DNA of 64,000 bases. It comes from Hydnum rufescens UP504. Its lineage: Eukaryota > Basidiomycota > Agaricomycetes > Cantharellales > Hydnaceae. Both the position numbers and the translations under genes were made by a program. Below the pieces are notes generated by a model that ran no database searches, was not told the origin of the DNA, and worked only from the letters and a program-made list of their open reading frames with translations. This document shows, one piece after another, positions 1 to 11,171 of this stretch (its first letter is position 1; each line of letters starts with the position of its first letter). Location: contig MU128967.1 of NCBI GenBank assembly GCA_014904985.1, positions 183,910-247,909 on the forward strand, read 5' to 3'.

Positions 1-1620
1 TTGGCGTACCTCGTAACACAGTCCCAGGCGACGTCGGTCAGATTGAACACCAAGTCTTCCGGTTTGTCGTACTCCGGACGTCTCAGAACCTTTGGCCAAT
101 TCTTCAGATTAGTCCAAGTCTCTTCAGGTGATCCACCAGAGAAGGGAGGGAATCCAGCGAGAAATTCGAAGAGGATACAGCCCAAGGACCAGTAATCCAC
201 AGAGTAACTATACGTCTTTCCGCGGAGGACCTCGGGGGCCATGTAATCTGGTGACCCGACAATGGAGTCAGCCTAAATATTGAAGGGTTGAGTGCTACGA
301 GATTTGCATTGATTTCCCAACAGATGTAGCTCACGTAGCGAGGATCTTCATTACGCATACTTCGGTACAGGCTCCGACGATCGATGGTGCTTCGGTAAAT
401 GACCTCGTTATCTTTCACTTTGTCAAGTTTGTGCTTCAGACTTTCGATCCTCCTGGGATTAAGGGCGCCAGTGGCCAGGCCAAAGTCGGTCAATTTGACA
501 TGTCCGGTGCCATCGACCAAGAAGTTCTGTAGATTGCACTCAGACCGAAGTCCATCTAGCAAAAGTCCTACGTACCTCAGGTTTGAGGTCACGATGAATG
601 TAGCCGAGCTTGTGGAGCTCGCACACCCCGGCGAACATTTCAGCAATGTAGAATCGGGCATGTTCCTCCTTGAGCACACCCGAATTGTTAAGAAGGGTAC
701 GAAAGTCACCACCAGGAACATATTCCATGGCCAAATAGACGTGTTGGGCGTCCTGGAAGGCATATAGTAGCTGGACCAGCCAAGGGGTCTTCGTCGCTGT
801 GAGAATATCACGCTCGACAAGGACATGCCGTATCTGTGTTCAGAACATGGATACATTTGGGAGACTATCATTGAGAGGGAGACATGACCCACCTCATCCA
901 TTTTGTAAAGAGTCCGCTTTTTCATCTTTTTCAGCGCACAAACCTGACCTGTTTCCATTTTGCGTGCAAGGTAGACTTCGCCATATCCACCTTGACCCAC
1001 CTGGGCAATGATGTGGAACTGCTCAACGCGCAATTTGGTGCGGCGCTTGCGAAGAATGACCCGCTCTCTGCCTAAGTATGACTTGAGTTCGGCAGAATAG
1101 TCCGTCGGGGTGAGCTGGAGGGGATGTGTCGTTGTTAATTAATGTGATATGTCCCCTGCTTCAGATGTGGACTGACATCGCGAGAGTTTGTATCAGAGTC
1201 AAATCTAGCACGCCTTTCCTTGCGATTCGCAAGGTACCCAAGGGTTTGAAAGTAGTAGTCGAGGAAGTCTGTAGGCAATTATTCAAATCAAAACAGTCCA
1301 GGTGGGATGTATGAATACTAACATAGCTGGGCTACAGTCGCCTTCCTTTTAACTTCCGGAGTTTCCAGCAGCTCACGCTCCCAAAGTTTGAGAGGAGTCG
1401 GCCGGGAAGTTTCTAGGTATCCCTTTGCGGTTTCCATTCTGATGTCTTGGACATCGTCGCCCCAGCCTTTGGCAGTGAGCATACGTACGTCTTTTGTAAG
1501 GTAATAAGGTTTGGCGGTGTCCATCCGGACATCGCGCAATGGTCCAGGAATGCGAGACGGTGATTGCGGGGCGGCTTGCAACGCAGACGGTGGCATGTTG
1601 ACAATGTTGGGACCAAACAA
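1..1620 (-). CDS. DBF2: Dbf2/Sid2-type NDR-family Ser/Thr kinase, C-terminus beyond window edge
   Basis: Mitotic-exit/septation (MEN/SIN) kinase; in yeasts Dbf2/Sid2 works with Mob1 at the spindle pole and bud neck. My exon model is complement of <1-272, 336-536, 576-833, 893-1114, 1177-1268 and 1323-1620; all joints keep frame. The N-terminal tail carries three copies of a DVRMxTAK-like motif, then [20 protein letters not shown], characteristic of Dbf2 and its Mob1-binding region. The kinase domain shows the glycine loop [18 protein letters not shown] (ATP lysine), HRDLKPE (catalytic loop), LTDFGLA (Mg-binding) and [11 protein letters not shown] (activation-segment end), with the long NDR insert between DFG and APE. 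The ATG at 1620 opens the conserved frame; an upstream start is possible. It is divergent from Spc25 with 71 bp between start codons. Family assignment is strong; the symbol is by similarity. Confidence 0.93.
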
Positions 1621-1691
1621 AGCACGCAGCTGACCACGCGCGGAGTCGCGGACTCAACGCCAACTACACTATTCCTCGCGTCACTTCACTC

Positions 1692-2677
1692 ATGATGCGG
1701 CCTGTCCGTCGGCGATTGCATCGTCCCATCGTTAATCTGCGGGCGGCAGTGGACGCGCACGAGCCGTTCAAAGCAGACTACTCTCATACCAACGCCTTTT
1801 TAGCGGAATGCTCGTCGTTTAGCCAACTTCTGCGAGAGTATGTCGCGGTTGTCAAAGAAGACATTCAGAGACGAGAGGACGACTATCAGAAGGGTCTACA
1901 AATACATGCTGAAGCCAAGGTACAGTACGAGCGGGACTGGGAAGAGGGGAATACGCGTTTGTCAGGCATGATCAACAGTGCGCGCCTAAGCTTCATTGAT
2001 CCCTCGCTTTTCCTCAGACTCTCCTAGCCCTTAATAGGGAGGCTGAGGAAGAGGCTCAAATACTGGCTGATGTTGCGGAACATCGAGCTCGACGCGCGAG
2101 ATCGCGTGAGAACGCAGCTGTAATAGCATCAGAATTGACGGAAGCGAAGGCTGCTATTGCCCGGATACGTACCCGTAGGCGACCATTTGGGATCAACTTC
2201 ACACCTTGGCTGAAAATACACTTGCCTCAGGACAGCATGCGGATTTGCGTACGCTGGAAGAACAGATTTCCAGGATAGAACCGGAGCTTCAGGTTTTTGA
2301 ATCCTTAATGGGGTGGTCCGTGGAGAGTGTTCAGAGTGAGTGCATTCGGATGATTCGTTGCGCACTTCAACCGGACTTTTCTATTTCCAACATTAGGAGA
2401 TATGCTTTTGTTCCGATTTATAAACGTGGACCCCGCCAATCCGGCGCGTGAATTTTCCTTGGTTACAGATGTCTCGCAGAAAGAATACAAAGGTGCGTAC
2501 AGACACAGCCGTTGTCGAGGGTCTCTGACACCGTTCCCAGTTCCGACCTGTACGCCATTATTGCCAGCGATGCCGGATCTCGTGAATACGCTGAATGAGA
2601 CGGGCGAATTTTACACATTTGTTCGCAACGTACGCCTGGCATTCCGTGAATACGCTCTAGAAGAGCGCGGCACCTAA
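1692..2677 (+). CDS. SPC25: Kinetochore protein Spc25 (Ndc80 complex subunit)
   Basis: Spc25 pairs with Spc24 to anchor the Ndc80 complex at the inner kinetochore. Exon model 1692-1977, 2028-2168, 2231-2335, 2397-2492, 2541-2677 gives 765 nt and 254 aa with every intron GT-AG and all phases consistent. The N-terminal half is charged and heptad-like (coiled coil, EEAQILADVAEHRARRAR region). The C-terminal globular domain is recognisable: LLFRFINVDPANPAREFSLV, then LPAMPDLVNTLNETGEFYTF and FVRNVRLAFREY, which match the RWD-like Spc25 fold. Length is slightly above yeast Spc25 (about 220 aa). Transcription diverges from the Dbf2-type kinase, so two cell-division genes may share one short promoter. 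Confidence 0.92.
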
Positions 2678-3337
2678 GGCAGAGATATGTGCGACCCTTA
2701 ATCGTTCATCCCACCTTTGTGGCCCCTATCTGGGCGGGGTTCCGAATGTTTTTTGGAATAGTTGGGCGCCGTACGTAGGGCCTGTTGGAATCACGTTTGC
2801 CATTCATATCTTACGTACGCGTAATTGTTGAGAACTGCCCACAGTCGTCTGTCTGGGGCAAGCGGGTTGCCCGTGCACAGTGTCCGTACTCAGCCTGCGT
2901 TGGCGAGTACGAGTGCGCCGTGTCTATATACTGCTTTACTGTAAATACTGCAAAATTATACGTGGCGACACGCCTTTGATAAATTTCATTCACGGAAATT
3001 GGCGAACACACAAGTGCCTGCTTCTGTTGTTCGCCGCCCTCGTCGCGGGCGTCTACCTCATCGGTGGACCCCAGATTAGCTTGCTCTCTCCCTGCCACCT
3101 TGTCCCCGTTATCGTCGCTGTGAGATTTTTTAATCAAAGCGAGCCCATTAGCCCTTCTGATTACTTTTCATCACAGCTCGCAGCTGTGACCATCTGCTCT
3201 GTCTCTTTCCCAGCTCTTCGTCGCAAAGTGCGCTCGGATTCCTGCTAGGATAACGGCCTAACATAGCTCTACGACTTTTCCTCCTATTTTGGTGAGACCT
3301 GACCCTTCATCATACAACTCCTCTTGCGACTCTGTCC
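2678..3337. other. Intergenic, no gene recognised
   Basis: Between Spc25 and the Bni4-like gene. ORFs here are short, overlap on both strands and resemble nothing I know. It probably holds the Spc25 3' UTR and the promoter and 5' leader of the downstream gene. The stretch before the ATG is pyrimidine-rich, common upstream of fungal starts. Confidence 0.5.
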
Positions 3338-6300
3338 ATGGCCGTATCGCTCGCACCTCAAGATTGGCGTTTTCCACCTACAAGTACACCTATGGAATCT
3401 CAGCAATCGAATCAAAATAGTCCACGTTCGCCTGCACCTCCTGCAAACGTCCCTCCTCGTCACGGCTCTCCTCTTCCGCGTCCGGCACTTACTCCAGAAA
3501 TGAATGGCCAGTTTGTCCCATATCCCCTCCAAGGCCACCCCCAATGGTCTCCCCAGGTGTCGGCGACCACGTCAATGCAGCAACAACCGGGGTTTGGTTA
3601 TCCCCCATACGGATATTTCCCTCAACAGCCCCATATGCAGGCCCATTTCCCTGCGTTTGATCCCCAACAGCAGTCTCAGCAATTTGCCCAATGGGCTTAT
3701 CAGCAGATGATGTTCAATGCACAGCAACAACAGCAAATCGCTGCGGGAATGATCACTCGGCAACGTACCGGCAGCAGCCCTCAACATCCAAATGATCAGC
3801 AGCAGCAGCAGCAACCAGGCTTCTATGGTGCTGGTGGCCCCCAACCTATGACACATGGCAGCGGTGGGTTCCATCAACCTCCCTTTAATCACAACCAGAA
3901 CGGGGCCAATCCACCGTCGAGGGGCAACACGACACCGACCCCACAAGACCCCGCTAACCAGGCATTTCACCCATATCGTCGGACACGAGGCACGCCGTCT
4001 TCTGCATCGTCTACCCCCACTCCGGGGAGCAATAGCATTGCTGGCCTTCCGTTGACTGCTTTTCCTCCGTTACAAGCTGCTCAACCTCCGTACGCAAGGG
4101 ACCGAAATAATTCTGCCTCTTCCATCAACTCCGTAGCTAGTACTCGCTCAAGGACACAATCTGACAGTCGTCGAAAAGGCAACAACGGAAACACTCACGC
4201 CTCGGCCATCCATCGTCCTTCAAATGGCTCTACGCCCTCTTCACAGGGAGTTCCTCGCAGTCAGAGCCCCACGCCGCATTCTCTACAGGCTCATGCTACT
4301 TCTCCCGACCAGCCGCGATCCTCGGCTCATCACCGTGGCTCTTCGGGAAACTCAACTGCACCTCCATCTTCAGTGCGAGTTCGTTCGGCATCATCCACAT
4401 CTTCGAATAACTCTATACCACCGTCCATGTCTACGCCGTCTTTACCGTCTGCAGGCTCTGCGCCGTCTGTAGCTCCTTCCCGAGCTCGGGCGCCTCCCAA
4501 GCCGTCGCCGCTATCGCAACAGTCGACATTTACTGATACGGGAAACAAACGCCTCAGCAAGGATGACACCGATCTTAGGGACGCGATACCGGATCCGTAC
4601 ACTCACATGGTCAAATCGGGTGGACTCAAGGGGCGTTTGCGGCGTGCACTCTCCTTCTCCGCTGGAGAATCCTTGTCCGAGGCCGAACTGGAATCATCCT
4701 CGCCACGTCTAGGTTCTAGGCGCCAAGTAGTTGCAGCAAAGAATGTTGCAGAGCAACGAGAAGCTGAGAAAAGGCTCAAGGCCTCTGCTTCCTCGTCCAG
4801 CCAGTCTTCGTCCGCCGGTCCTTCAGCTTCAGTGTTGTCTGATACGACTGCTAAGACCAGCCAGGAAGATGATGCAGCGTCTCACGATCCCGATCCTTCT
4901 ATACGCTCCACCAAGCTCAAAAAGGGGAAGGCAGGTTCTCTCTTCAATCGCAAATTCAATGCATCTACGGACAACATCTCCCTCTCTTCCACGGTCTCAT
5001 CGGCATCGCTGATGATCCGAAAGATTGGCTCTATGGGCGCATTGGCACGTCGTAAGAGCCTTACTGGGATTACGGGCCTATTTAAGGATAAAGATAAGAA
5101 GGACAAGGCGAAAAAAAGCGATAAATCCGAGGCAGACGTGTCTCACGTCACTGTCGAGGTCGACCGCGGGCTTCCGAACGTCGGCCCTGATGAGCTAGTG
5201 GGGCTGAGCCCTGCCGCGAAGCTCGCTCGAGCGCACACGCTTCGGAGCAATGCTGAGGCGGCTGCTAAGGCGAAGCAGCTCCCGACACCGCAGCCCGCTG
5301 GAGCGTCTAACGTACCGAATACGTGGGAGCGTGATACTGCCTCTCGAGAGGCTAGTAGCCCTCTCCGCGTACGTGGATCTGTAGGTGAAGACGGCCGTAG
5401 GTTGAGTGGAGAACAAGTGAGGAGCTTCAGTGATGATGGTAGCGAAGATGGTTCATCCCTAGGTCACAACCGATTCATGGTGGACAGCGGGGACTATTTT
5501 GAGGATGATGACGATGCCTTTGACGATGGCGATGTCACTGTGCGACAAGAAAGTTTAGAAGTCGCGCATGAGCCATGGGCCATTGGGGTCCGTCGCTCTT
5601 TAGAGCGTGCCCGCACTCCATCTCGTGGTATCCTGAAGAGTGAGTCAAGCAGCTTTGTCTCGGGCGTGTCTGATCATCGTCTACGCTATGTGCAGATGCG
5701 GGTTTATATAACCAGGAACACGATTTACAGTTAAATAGAAATCATTCCTTCTCTCGTCATCGCGCCAACTCGTATGACACAGTGTCTCCCCATCACAGCG
5801 AGCCGGGCCCACTATCTCGCATCGCCACTGCGGATCCCGACCACATTGATGGACTGCAATCACCAGACTCTGATCTCTCTACCTTGTTACCGTCTTTGAA
5901 CCTAACCGATATAACTATTTTCTCTGAATCTCCAGCATCATCGAATGCGAGTATGGGATCCTCCAGCAACCATGGAAAGCCGGCAGTGCCATCTCCGACA
6001 CATCCGAATATGCCATATGCCCACCCAAGCATGAACTCGTCAGCCCCTACACTGTCGCTTATGCGTCCACAAGAGAGAGATACGGTACATCGAGCCAGCA
6101 CGACTCCCTTGCAGAGCAAGAAGATCACATTCGCGGCAAACCTATCCGTATACGATACATTCAGTGCGTTAGTCTACGATCGACGGTCCGAACCAGCTAC
6201 CTGCAACCATCTGACCCCGCTCTCGCGCAACGAATCAAAGAGGAGTTGAATTCATACAAGATGGAGGAAATGGAAGTGCACACATCCAGTCGTGCACAGT

Positions 6301-6377
6301 GAGTGCCTTACTCTTCGTAGGGGGTGATACAATTGGACTAATATAAACGTGATCGCAGCACCCAGTTCTTCGTATAG
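3338..6377 (+). CDS. Bni4-like bud-neck/septum scaffold protein, one apparent frameshift
   Basis: Large low-complexity protein (about 979 aa) rich in Pro, Gln and Ser, with polyglutamine runs near residues 110-160. Conserved parts are the central block GRLRRALSFSAGESLSEAEL, a basic stretch with SLFNRKFNASTDNISLSST, and a C-terminus with KKITFAANLSVYDTF followed by YDRRSEPATCNHLTP and ending THTQFF-like. A K/R-x-x-F motif before VYDT resembles the protein phosphatase 1 docking site in yeast Bni4, which links chitin synthase to septins. Exon model 3338-5689, 5731-6298, 6359-6377. At about 6217-6221, in a CCCC run, one base seems missing: the frame stops at 6249, while the next frame carries the expected conserved continuation (ALAQRIKEELNSYK), and the final intron phase fits only with the shift. 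Family assignment is inference from the C-terminal motif. Confidence 0.72.
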
Positions 6378-7293
6378 CTCCCACTGCATTTAGTCCACTC
6401 GATGCTTACCCCCAGCCTCGAAACCGATTTCACGAGTCCATTCCCATTCATCAGCATCAACATCTCTCATCTCGCTATTTAACACTGCAATACCCACACC
6501 CCGTGCCAAAAATACTGTTTCCAGACCCATAGCCTACGCTCTCTCACTCATTCCCCTGCCTATTCGAGATTCGTAGCCATGCAGGCTTAGGAAGTCTCGA
6601 TCGTCAAACCTCCCGACTTTTGTCTGTACCATCAGAACCATTTCATTCCATGTACATGTGTCGACCTCGTGCTGGGTCGGCACCCTCACACTACACTTTG
6701 TCACACTCGTTTTCCTGTCTCATGGCTTTTCACGTTCATTTACTCCTCGGAGAGTCGATAGATTCTTCCTTACCTTTCAAAAGGAGCAGCTTTTGCCGCC
6801 GTTTGCATATACACCCCCCCTATCCACGTTGGCACTTGCGGACTCGGTGCATTCTTCTGATTTCTACTTCCTTGATCCTCACTCTTTTCATCTGTGTTTT
6901 TTTTTTTTTCTTTTTGCATCATTTTCGACAACAATATCCTTCTAGCTTCAGAGGCGTGTTTTTCGCACATAAAATTGGAATGACATTGTGTGAGATATGC
7001 GATGCCGGATGAAATTGCATGGGTTGGGGAAGATATTTGTGGGTGTTGTGGCTTATGCCAGTGAACTGCACCTTTCTTCCCCTCCCCTCCTCTCCTCATT
7101 AGGTTTGATAAAGTAGTCAGCCTAAGTACCTGTAGGCCTTCTCCCATGGGTGTCTCCAGGGTGCAATTTTTGGCAATTGGGAGACAATTTTCCGGGGTGG
7201 CGGATCTACTGGATGAATACCCCGCATTTTGAATTATCGTTATGAATACCCTCGCCCCTTCCCCACCTTTGCTTCGTTCCAGTAGGTCGTTGG
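6378..7293. other. Intergenic, pyrimidine-rich, no gene recognised
   Basis: Follows the Bni4-like stop. It contains long C/T tracts (about 6440-6560 and 6890-6920, including a 12-T run) and no coherent ORF. Likely 3' UTR of the upstream gene and promoter of the next. Confidence 0.45.
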
Positions 7294-8440
7294 ATGTCGA
7301 CCAACGCAGTCCCACCGCACGGTCTGCTGCAAACGCCGTCGCGCGTTCGTTTTGATGCAGAGTGTGCTATCATTCCCATCGATACACCTACTGGTCCCCG
7401 AGGTCGTCCTCGTCTCTGTACCCGGACTGTCTCAATCCCTCTCCCCATAAACTGGGTGAACGGACTGCACCGACCCATCATCCAGTTTGATCACCAAGAC
7501 CCTCACTTGCCTTGTGCCCACAAGAATCCGTCGTTTACCTTGAAACTCCCAAGGTATCTGAAGATTCACTCCACTCCAAGTGGAAGACTAGTTTTCAAGC
7601 TAACAACGACTTGTCTCCCCGCTCACGCCTTCCCCATTCCCCTCCCGACTTTGCAGGGTCACACGAAGGCCCGACTCGCACGCTAGCTTTCCCCCGCCCA
7701 GCACCAAGAGTTGCCTGCGTTCTCCCAGCTTGGACAGGGGGTCGAGCCCGCCAACGATAGGGCCCGTTCTCCCTTCGGATCTCCTCCCTTCCTCTGAATC
7801 GACACTGGAGTCCCCCATACCATTCAGTCCTCCCCCTGAATCGACTTCTTCCTTCACTTCTGGCTCACCATCAGCTCATTCCTCGCCCTCAAGCTATTTT
7901 AGTCCACGTCCACTATTTCGACGGAGCAGTACCAGCAATCAGCCAAACACCGTTCCCTTACGCCCATGCTGCTCTAAATGCCTCCTCGGCCTCTCCCGAG
8001 CCATGTCCCATGATCGGGTGGAGTGGAGCCCTGCAGCATGGCGGAAGAAAATGATCGACGAGGAAGAGGAACGGGCAGGTAATGCCTCCGGCTGGAGCAA
8101 TCTGATGGTCAAAGTGGATGAAGTCGAATCTGGCAAGGTCAATGGGAACGGGACCAGGACCACGGAATCCGTGGAATCCGTGGAATCCGTGGAACCAGAC
8201 CGTGACAGGGAACTAGAAGAGGCCATCAATGCAGTGGGTAGTTGGAATGCGAGTGGGGTCGATTTGTTGGGAAAGGAGCCTGCACCGAGTCCTCCGGTCG
8301 ACGTGGTGGGTGAGAAGACACCCGAGTGCGATGCAGTCGATTCGCCCAGGCTTCCCGAACTGCATGCATTGTCCATACCCTCGGAGCCCAATGGTCTTCG
8401 ACCGTGGGTTCCAGAGTCGAGCGGGCAAGAGTGCGATTAG
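7294..8440 (+). CDS. Basidiomycete-type conserved hypothetical protein
   Basis: Two exons, 7294-7553 and 7657-8440, joined by a 103-nt intron with a GTATCT donor, a clear CTAAC branch site and TTTGCAG acceptor; 347 aa. The N-terminus has PSRVRFDAECAIIPIDTP, followed by a Pro/Ser-rich region, then VPLRPCCSKCLLGLSRAM, with a paired cysteine knuckle, and WSPAAWRKKMIDEEEER. This order (RVRFD...ECxxIP, Ser-rich linker, VPLRPCC..C) recurs, as I recall, in unannotated agaricomycete proteins; no function is known to me. A 9-bp tandem unit (TCCGTGGAA) near 8168-8193 encodes repeated VES. A further 3' exon cannot be excluded because open reading continues in other frames to about 8790. Confidence 0.62.
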
Positions 8441-9010
8441 GACTGAAAAACCCACCCGACCCCTCCCTCCCTCCCCTAATGCGTCTTTTTACCTCATTCG
8501 AGAACCCAGCAACTACCGAATCTTTATCTGATAGGCGGTTTTTTTGTCGCGGACCAACAGTGGTGGACGAGACATGCAGCAGACCGAATTGACTTTGATC
8601 TCCTCTCAAAAGGCCGTCGAACACGGCCTACGAACGCGCCGCCTCTATGTACACATACCCCTCCATACTCGCGAATCTATAGACTACTCAGAGCCCATCG
8701 GCGGGACGTATCCCGTGGATCTCCCTTCCTCGAAGATAGAGCCTTGTCCACCGATGCTGTCACCTCGTGGGTTCGAACCAGGGCGCACCATGTGACGCCT
8801 TTCTTCCTGCCAACGAAAAGTCGCGATACTCCCTGCACATGTTTCTCTCGGTTATTTTCTTCTGCCATATTTTGTACGCCGACATTTATATCAATTGGAT
8901 GAATTGTAAATTGTAATTGCTTACGCTTGGGATCTTGTTACTACAGTAGTCCTCTTCAGTTCTCTTCCGGTCGTTATGTACAGTACCATTTTGCTTTTCA
9001 TGGCCTGCTC
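8441..9010. other. Probable 3' flank, no gene recognised
   Basis: Open frames exist to about 8795 but none has a recognisable domain or splice signal joining it to the upstream gene. A GGTTCGAACC string near 8770 resembles a pol III B box, but no tRNA cloverleaf forms around it on either strand. Confidence 0.4.
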
Positions 9011-9445
9011 TTAAGACTCTAGGAAACCAGCTGGAAAGTTGTTGGTGAACATGGTCACAACCATTCGAACACGCTCAGTGATTTCTTGAGATTTATGCCT
9101 TGCAAAGACTACTCTTCCTTGTGAAAGTGTGGGGTCCTCCAAATTGAAGGAAGTGCCTGAAGGGCGCCGAATCTGGTGTCTTACATAATCACCACTCCAG
9201 TCGGAAGTTGGAGCAGCGCCCCTCTGAAGCGGGATGTAGCAGGGATCTCGGATACGTCCCTGCTGAGTACGGAGGCGGACGGTTTCGAAGAGACAGTGAG
9301 ACGTGCCACCAGAGGTGCAGTGTGCGTGTCGGTATTGGGCGCCACATCCGGTCATCCGCGCCATGTTGAGTTGGGAGAGAAGAGAATGGCGGAGGTAGTA
9401 AAGACATTCTGGATACGGATGAAACAGTCCGAAATTGTCGTGCAA
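9011..9445 (-). CDS. Possible gene or gene 3' end, unidentified
   Basis: A 144-codon open frame on the minus strand. Its last ~80 codons (GDYVRHQIRRPSGTSFNLED through FTNNFPAGFLES) look protein-like in composition; the upstream part is less convincing and a splice is likely. No family recognised. It could equally be a chance frame in intergenic sequence. Confidence 0.3.
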   Translation of the reverse strand: MHDNFGLFHPYPECLYYLRHSLLSQLNMARMTGCGAQYRHAHCTSGGTSHCLFETVRLRTQQGRIRDPCYIPLQRGAAPTSDWSGDYVRHQIRRPSGTSFNLEDPTLSQGRVVFARHKSQEITERVRMVVTMFTNNFPAGFLES

Positions 9446-10547
9446 GACGTATCTGCTACATCCCCCACATTACTACTCCAGCACTCCCAGTGAGGGGACT
9501 CGAATCGTATGAGTAGGATATCAGGATGGTCACGTAATAATTATCGCTATCCCATTTCATTTAGCTTAATTGAGGAATAAAGATGGTGCACGACGTACGT
9601 CAGGTACACAGAGTTTGAGTTAGAGCTCTTTAAGTTACTGGCCTACGGCATCGTGAATGGATATATATGGGCTCTAGGTGAACCGCTCTCCAGTAGATCC
9701 TAAACCAGCAAGGATGTGACGATTTTCTTACCGAAATGGGAAAGAGAAATCCTCACAATCCGGATTTGGCGCCTCCTGGTCCACATCGAAGTCGAAACAC
9801 GTGACCAGGGCAGCGTCTATCGCACTCTGTTATCAATGCGATAGAGAGCTGAAAGCAACGCAAGGTCAGAGGGACAGAGATCCAATTGAGTTCGAGTGAT
9901 GTTTAGCGTTGGGAGCATCGGCAGCAGCGATGAATTGGGAAGCGATCCCTCCTTCCCCCTCCCCCTGATCCATCTGCCTCATCTGTACCCGGCAAGGCGG
10001 GAAGAATGGCACCAAGTCCGATTTGTCTCAATAGGGAAGATATTCCCCGCCCCCACTTTTGTAAGCTCGTGCTCAAAATAGAGATATAAGACCAATTTCC
10101 CAATCGGCCGTAGTATTGGAGTCGAAGAGCCACAGAAATGCATATATTATATACTATTAAGCACGTCACAGCAGATCGTTGACAAACACGCGGGTTAAGA
10201 AAATCGTCAACGATTTATTTCTTCAGGTAATCCAGACAACATAAATGAAATTTTTGTTTACGAGTGCGGGAAAGGGATCTCTGTTTCCTCGAGAGTAGAC
10301 AAGCTGTCGCTTCGGCATGGGAATCTAGGAATCTATTGCCTTTATTCGAACTTCCTGGGGCTCCCTGCGTTAGGACCGAAGCTCAGTTCAGGAAGCAAAC
10401 ACTTGTGAATGAGTTGAATCTCCCACCCCCAAGCCGGAGACGCTTTATCTTAGTTATCCGAAGCACAGCGGATAAGGAAAAAAGAGGCGCTCCGAGCCAT
10501 AACGTTGTTTCTGTACTTGGTGATTGCGGGGAAGCCACTCCCCTATA
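9446..10547. other. Intergenic, no gene recognised
   Basis: Nothing convincing on either strand. The ORF ending at the tRNA (10264-10548) runs into the tRNA acceptor stem and lacks any known motif, so I regard it as chance. Confidence 0.4.
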
Positions 10548-10654
10548 GTCTCCTTGGCTCAGTTGGTTAAAGCGTTGGTCTCATAATATTGAGTGGGTAC
10601 TACCCACCGATCCAAGGTATCCAAAGGTCGGGAGTTCGACTCTCCCAGGGGACA
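10548..10654 (+). tRNA. trnM-CAT: Elongator tRNA-Met (CAT) with a 33-nt intron
   Basis: The acceptor stem GTCTCCT pairs with AGGGGAC, followed by discriminator A at 10654. D arm TGGCTCAGTTGGTTAAAGCG, anticodon loop CTCATAA with CAT at 10582-10584, T arm GGGAG-TTCGACT-CTCCC. An intron at 10586-10618 follows position 37, the canonical site. The position 31/39 T-T pair also occurs in yeast elongator tRNA-Met, and loop and stem differ from initiator tRNA. The mature molecule is 74 nt before CCA addition. Confidence 0.93.
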
Positions 10655-11171
10655 CTTTTGCGCCGCCGGCAATTACTGGTTGGAAGTTGTTAACACCCTT
10701 TGTTCTTCCAATGAAAGGAATGCCTTGCTAGTGCCCAATAGATAGCCACCACGGGCAGTCGTGGGACAACTTGGTTGTTTCCCCACAGCACAGATGAAGG
10801 TTATAATTGGGACAAATCAGAATGGGAAGCAAGGATGGCACAGTTCAAGGCAGAAACAGCATATCGGGACTAAAGCACTCGCGCGAGTTACCCCGGACTC
10901 CTCCAAAGGGATTCACGCCCACCTTGGAACCTGATGTATCCAATCATTCATTGGGGGAGTAGAGGGGTCCAGGAGCTTGAAGCACAGCAGACTTTCCGTG
11001 ACATGTATTATTCTAATTGCTCAGTAAGAATTAATTTCCTATGTCGCGCAACCAGAAGGGGACTAAAATCGTGAGAGGCGCAAGACGACCGAAGGCATCT
11101 GGGTTTGGTGGACAGGGTAGAGGTGAGTGATTATGAAGAAAGAAATGTAGACCAGGTAAGAGCCTACTAAA
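10655..11171. other. Intergenic, no gene recognised
   Basis: Between the tRNA and the CSN7 stop codon. No ORF with recognisable features; likely includes the CSN7 3' UTR. Confidence 0.45.

Noticed and set aside
104..1033. Single 309-codon reading of the kinase region
   Set aside because: It reads through introns; the spliced model restores all kinase motifs in order.
8680..8800. tRNA at the GGTTCGAACC string
   Set aside because: No acceptor, D or anticodon stems form on either strand.
10264..10548. Protein gene ending at 10548
   Set aside because: No motif, and it runs into the tRNA-Met acceptor stem.
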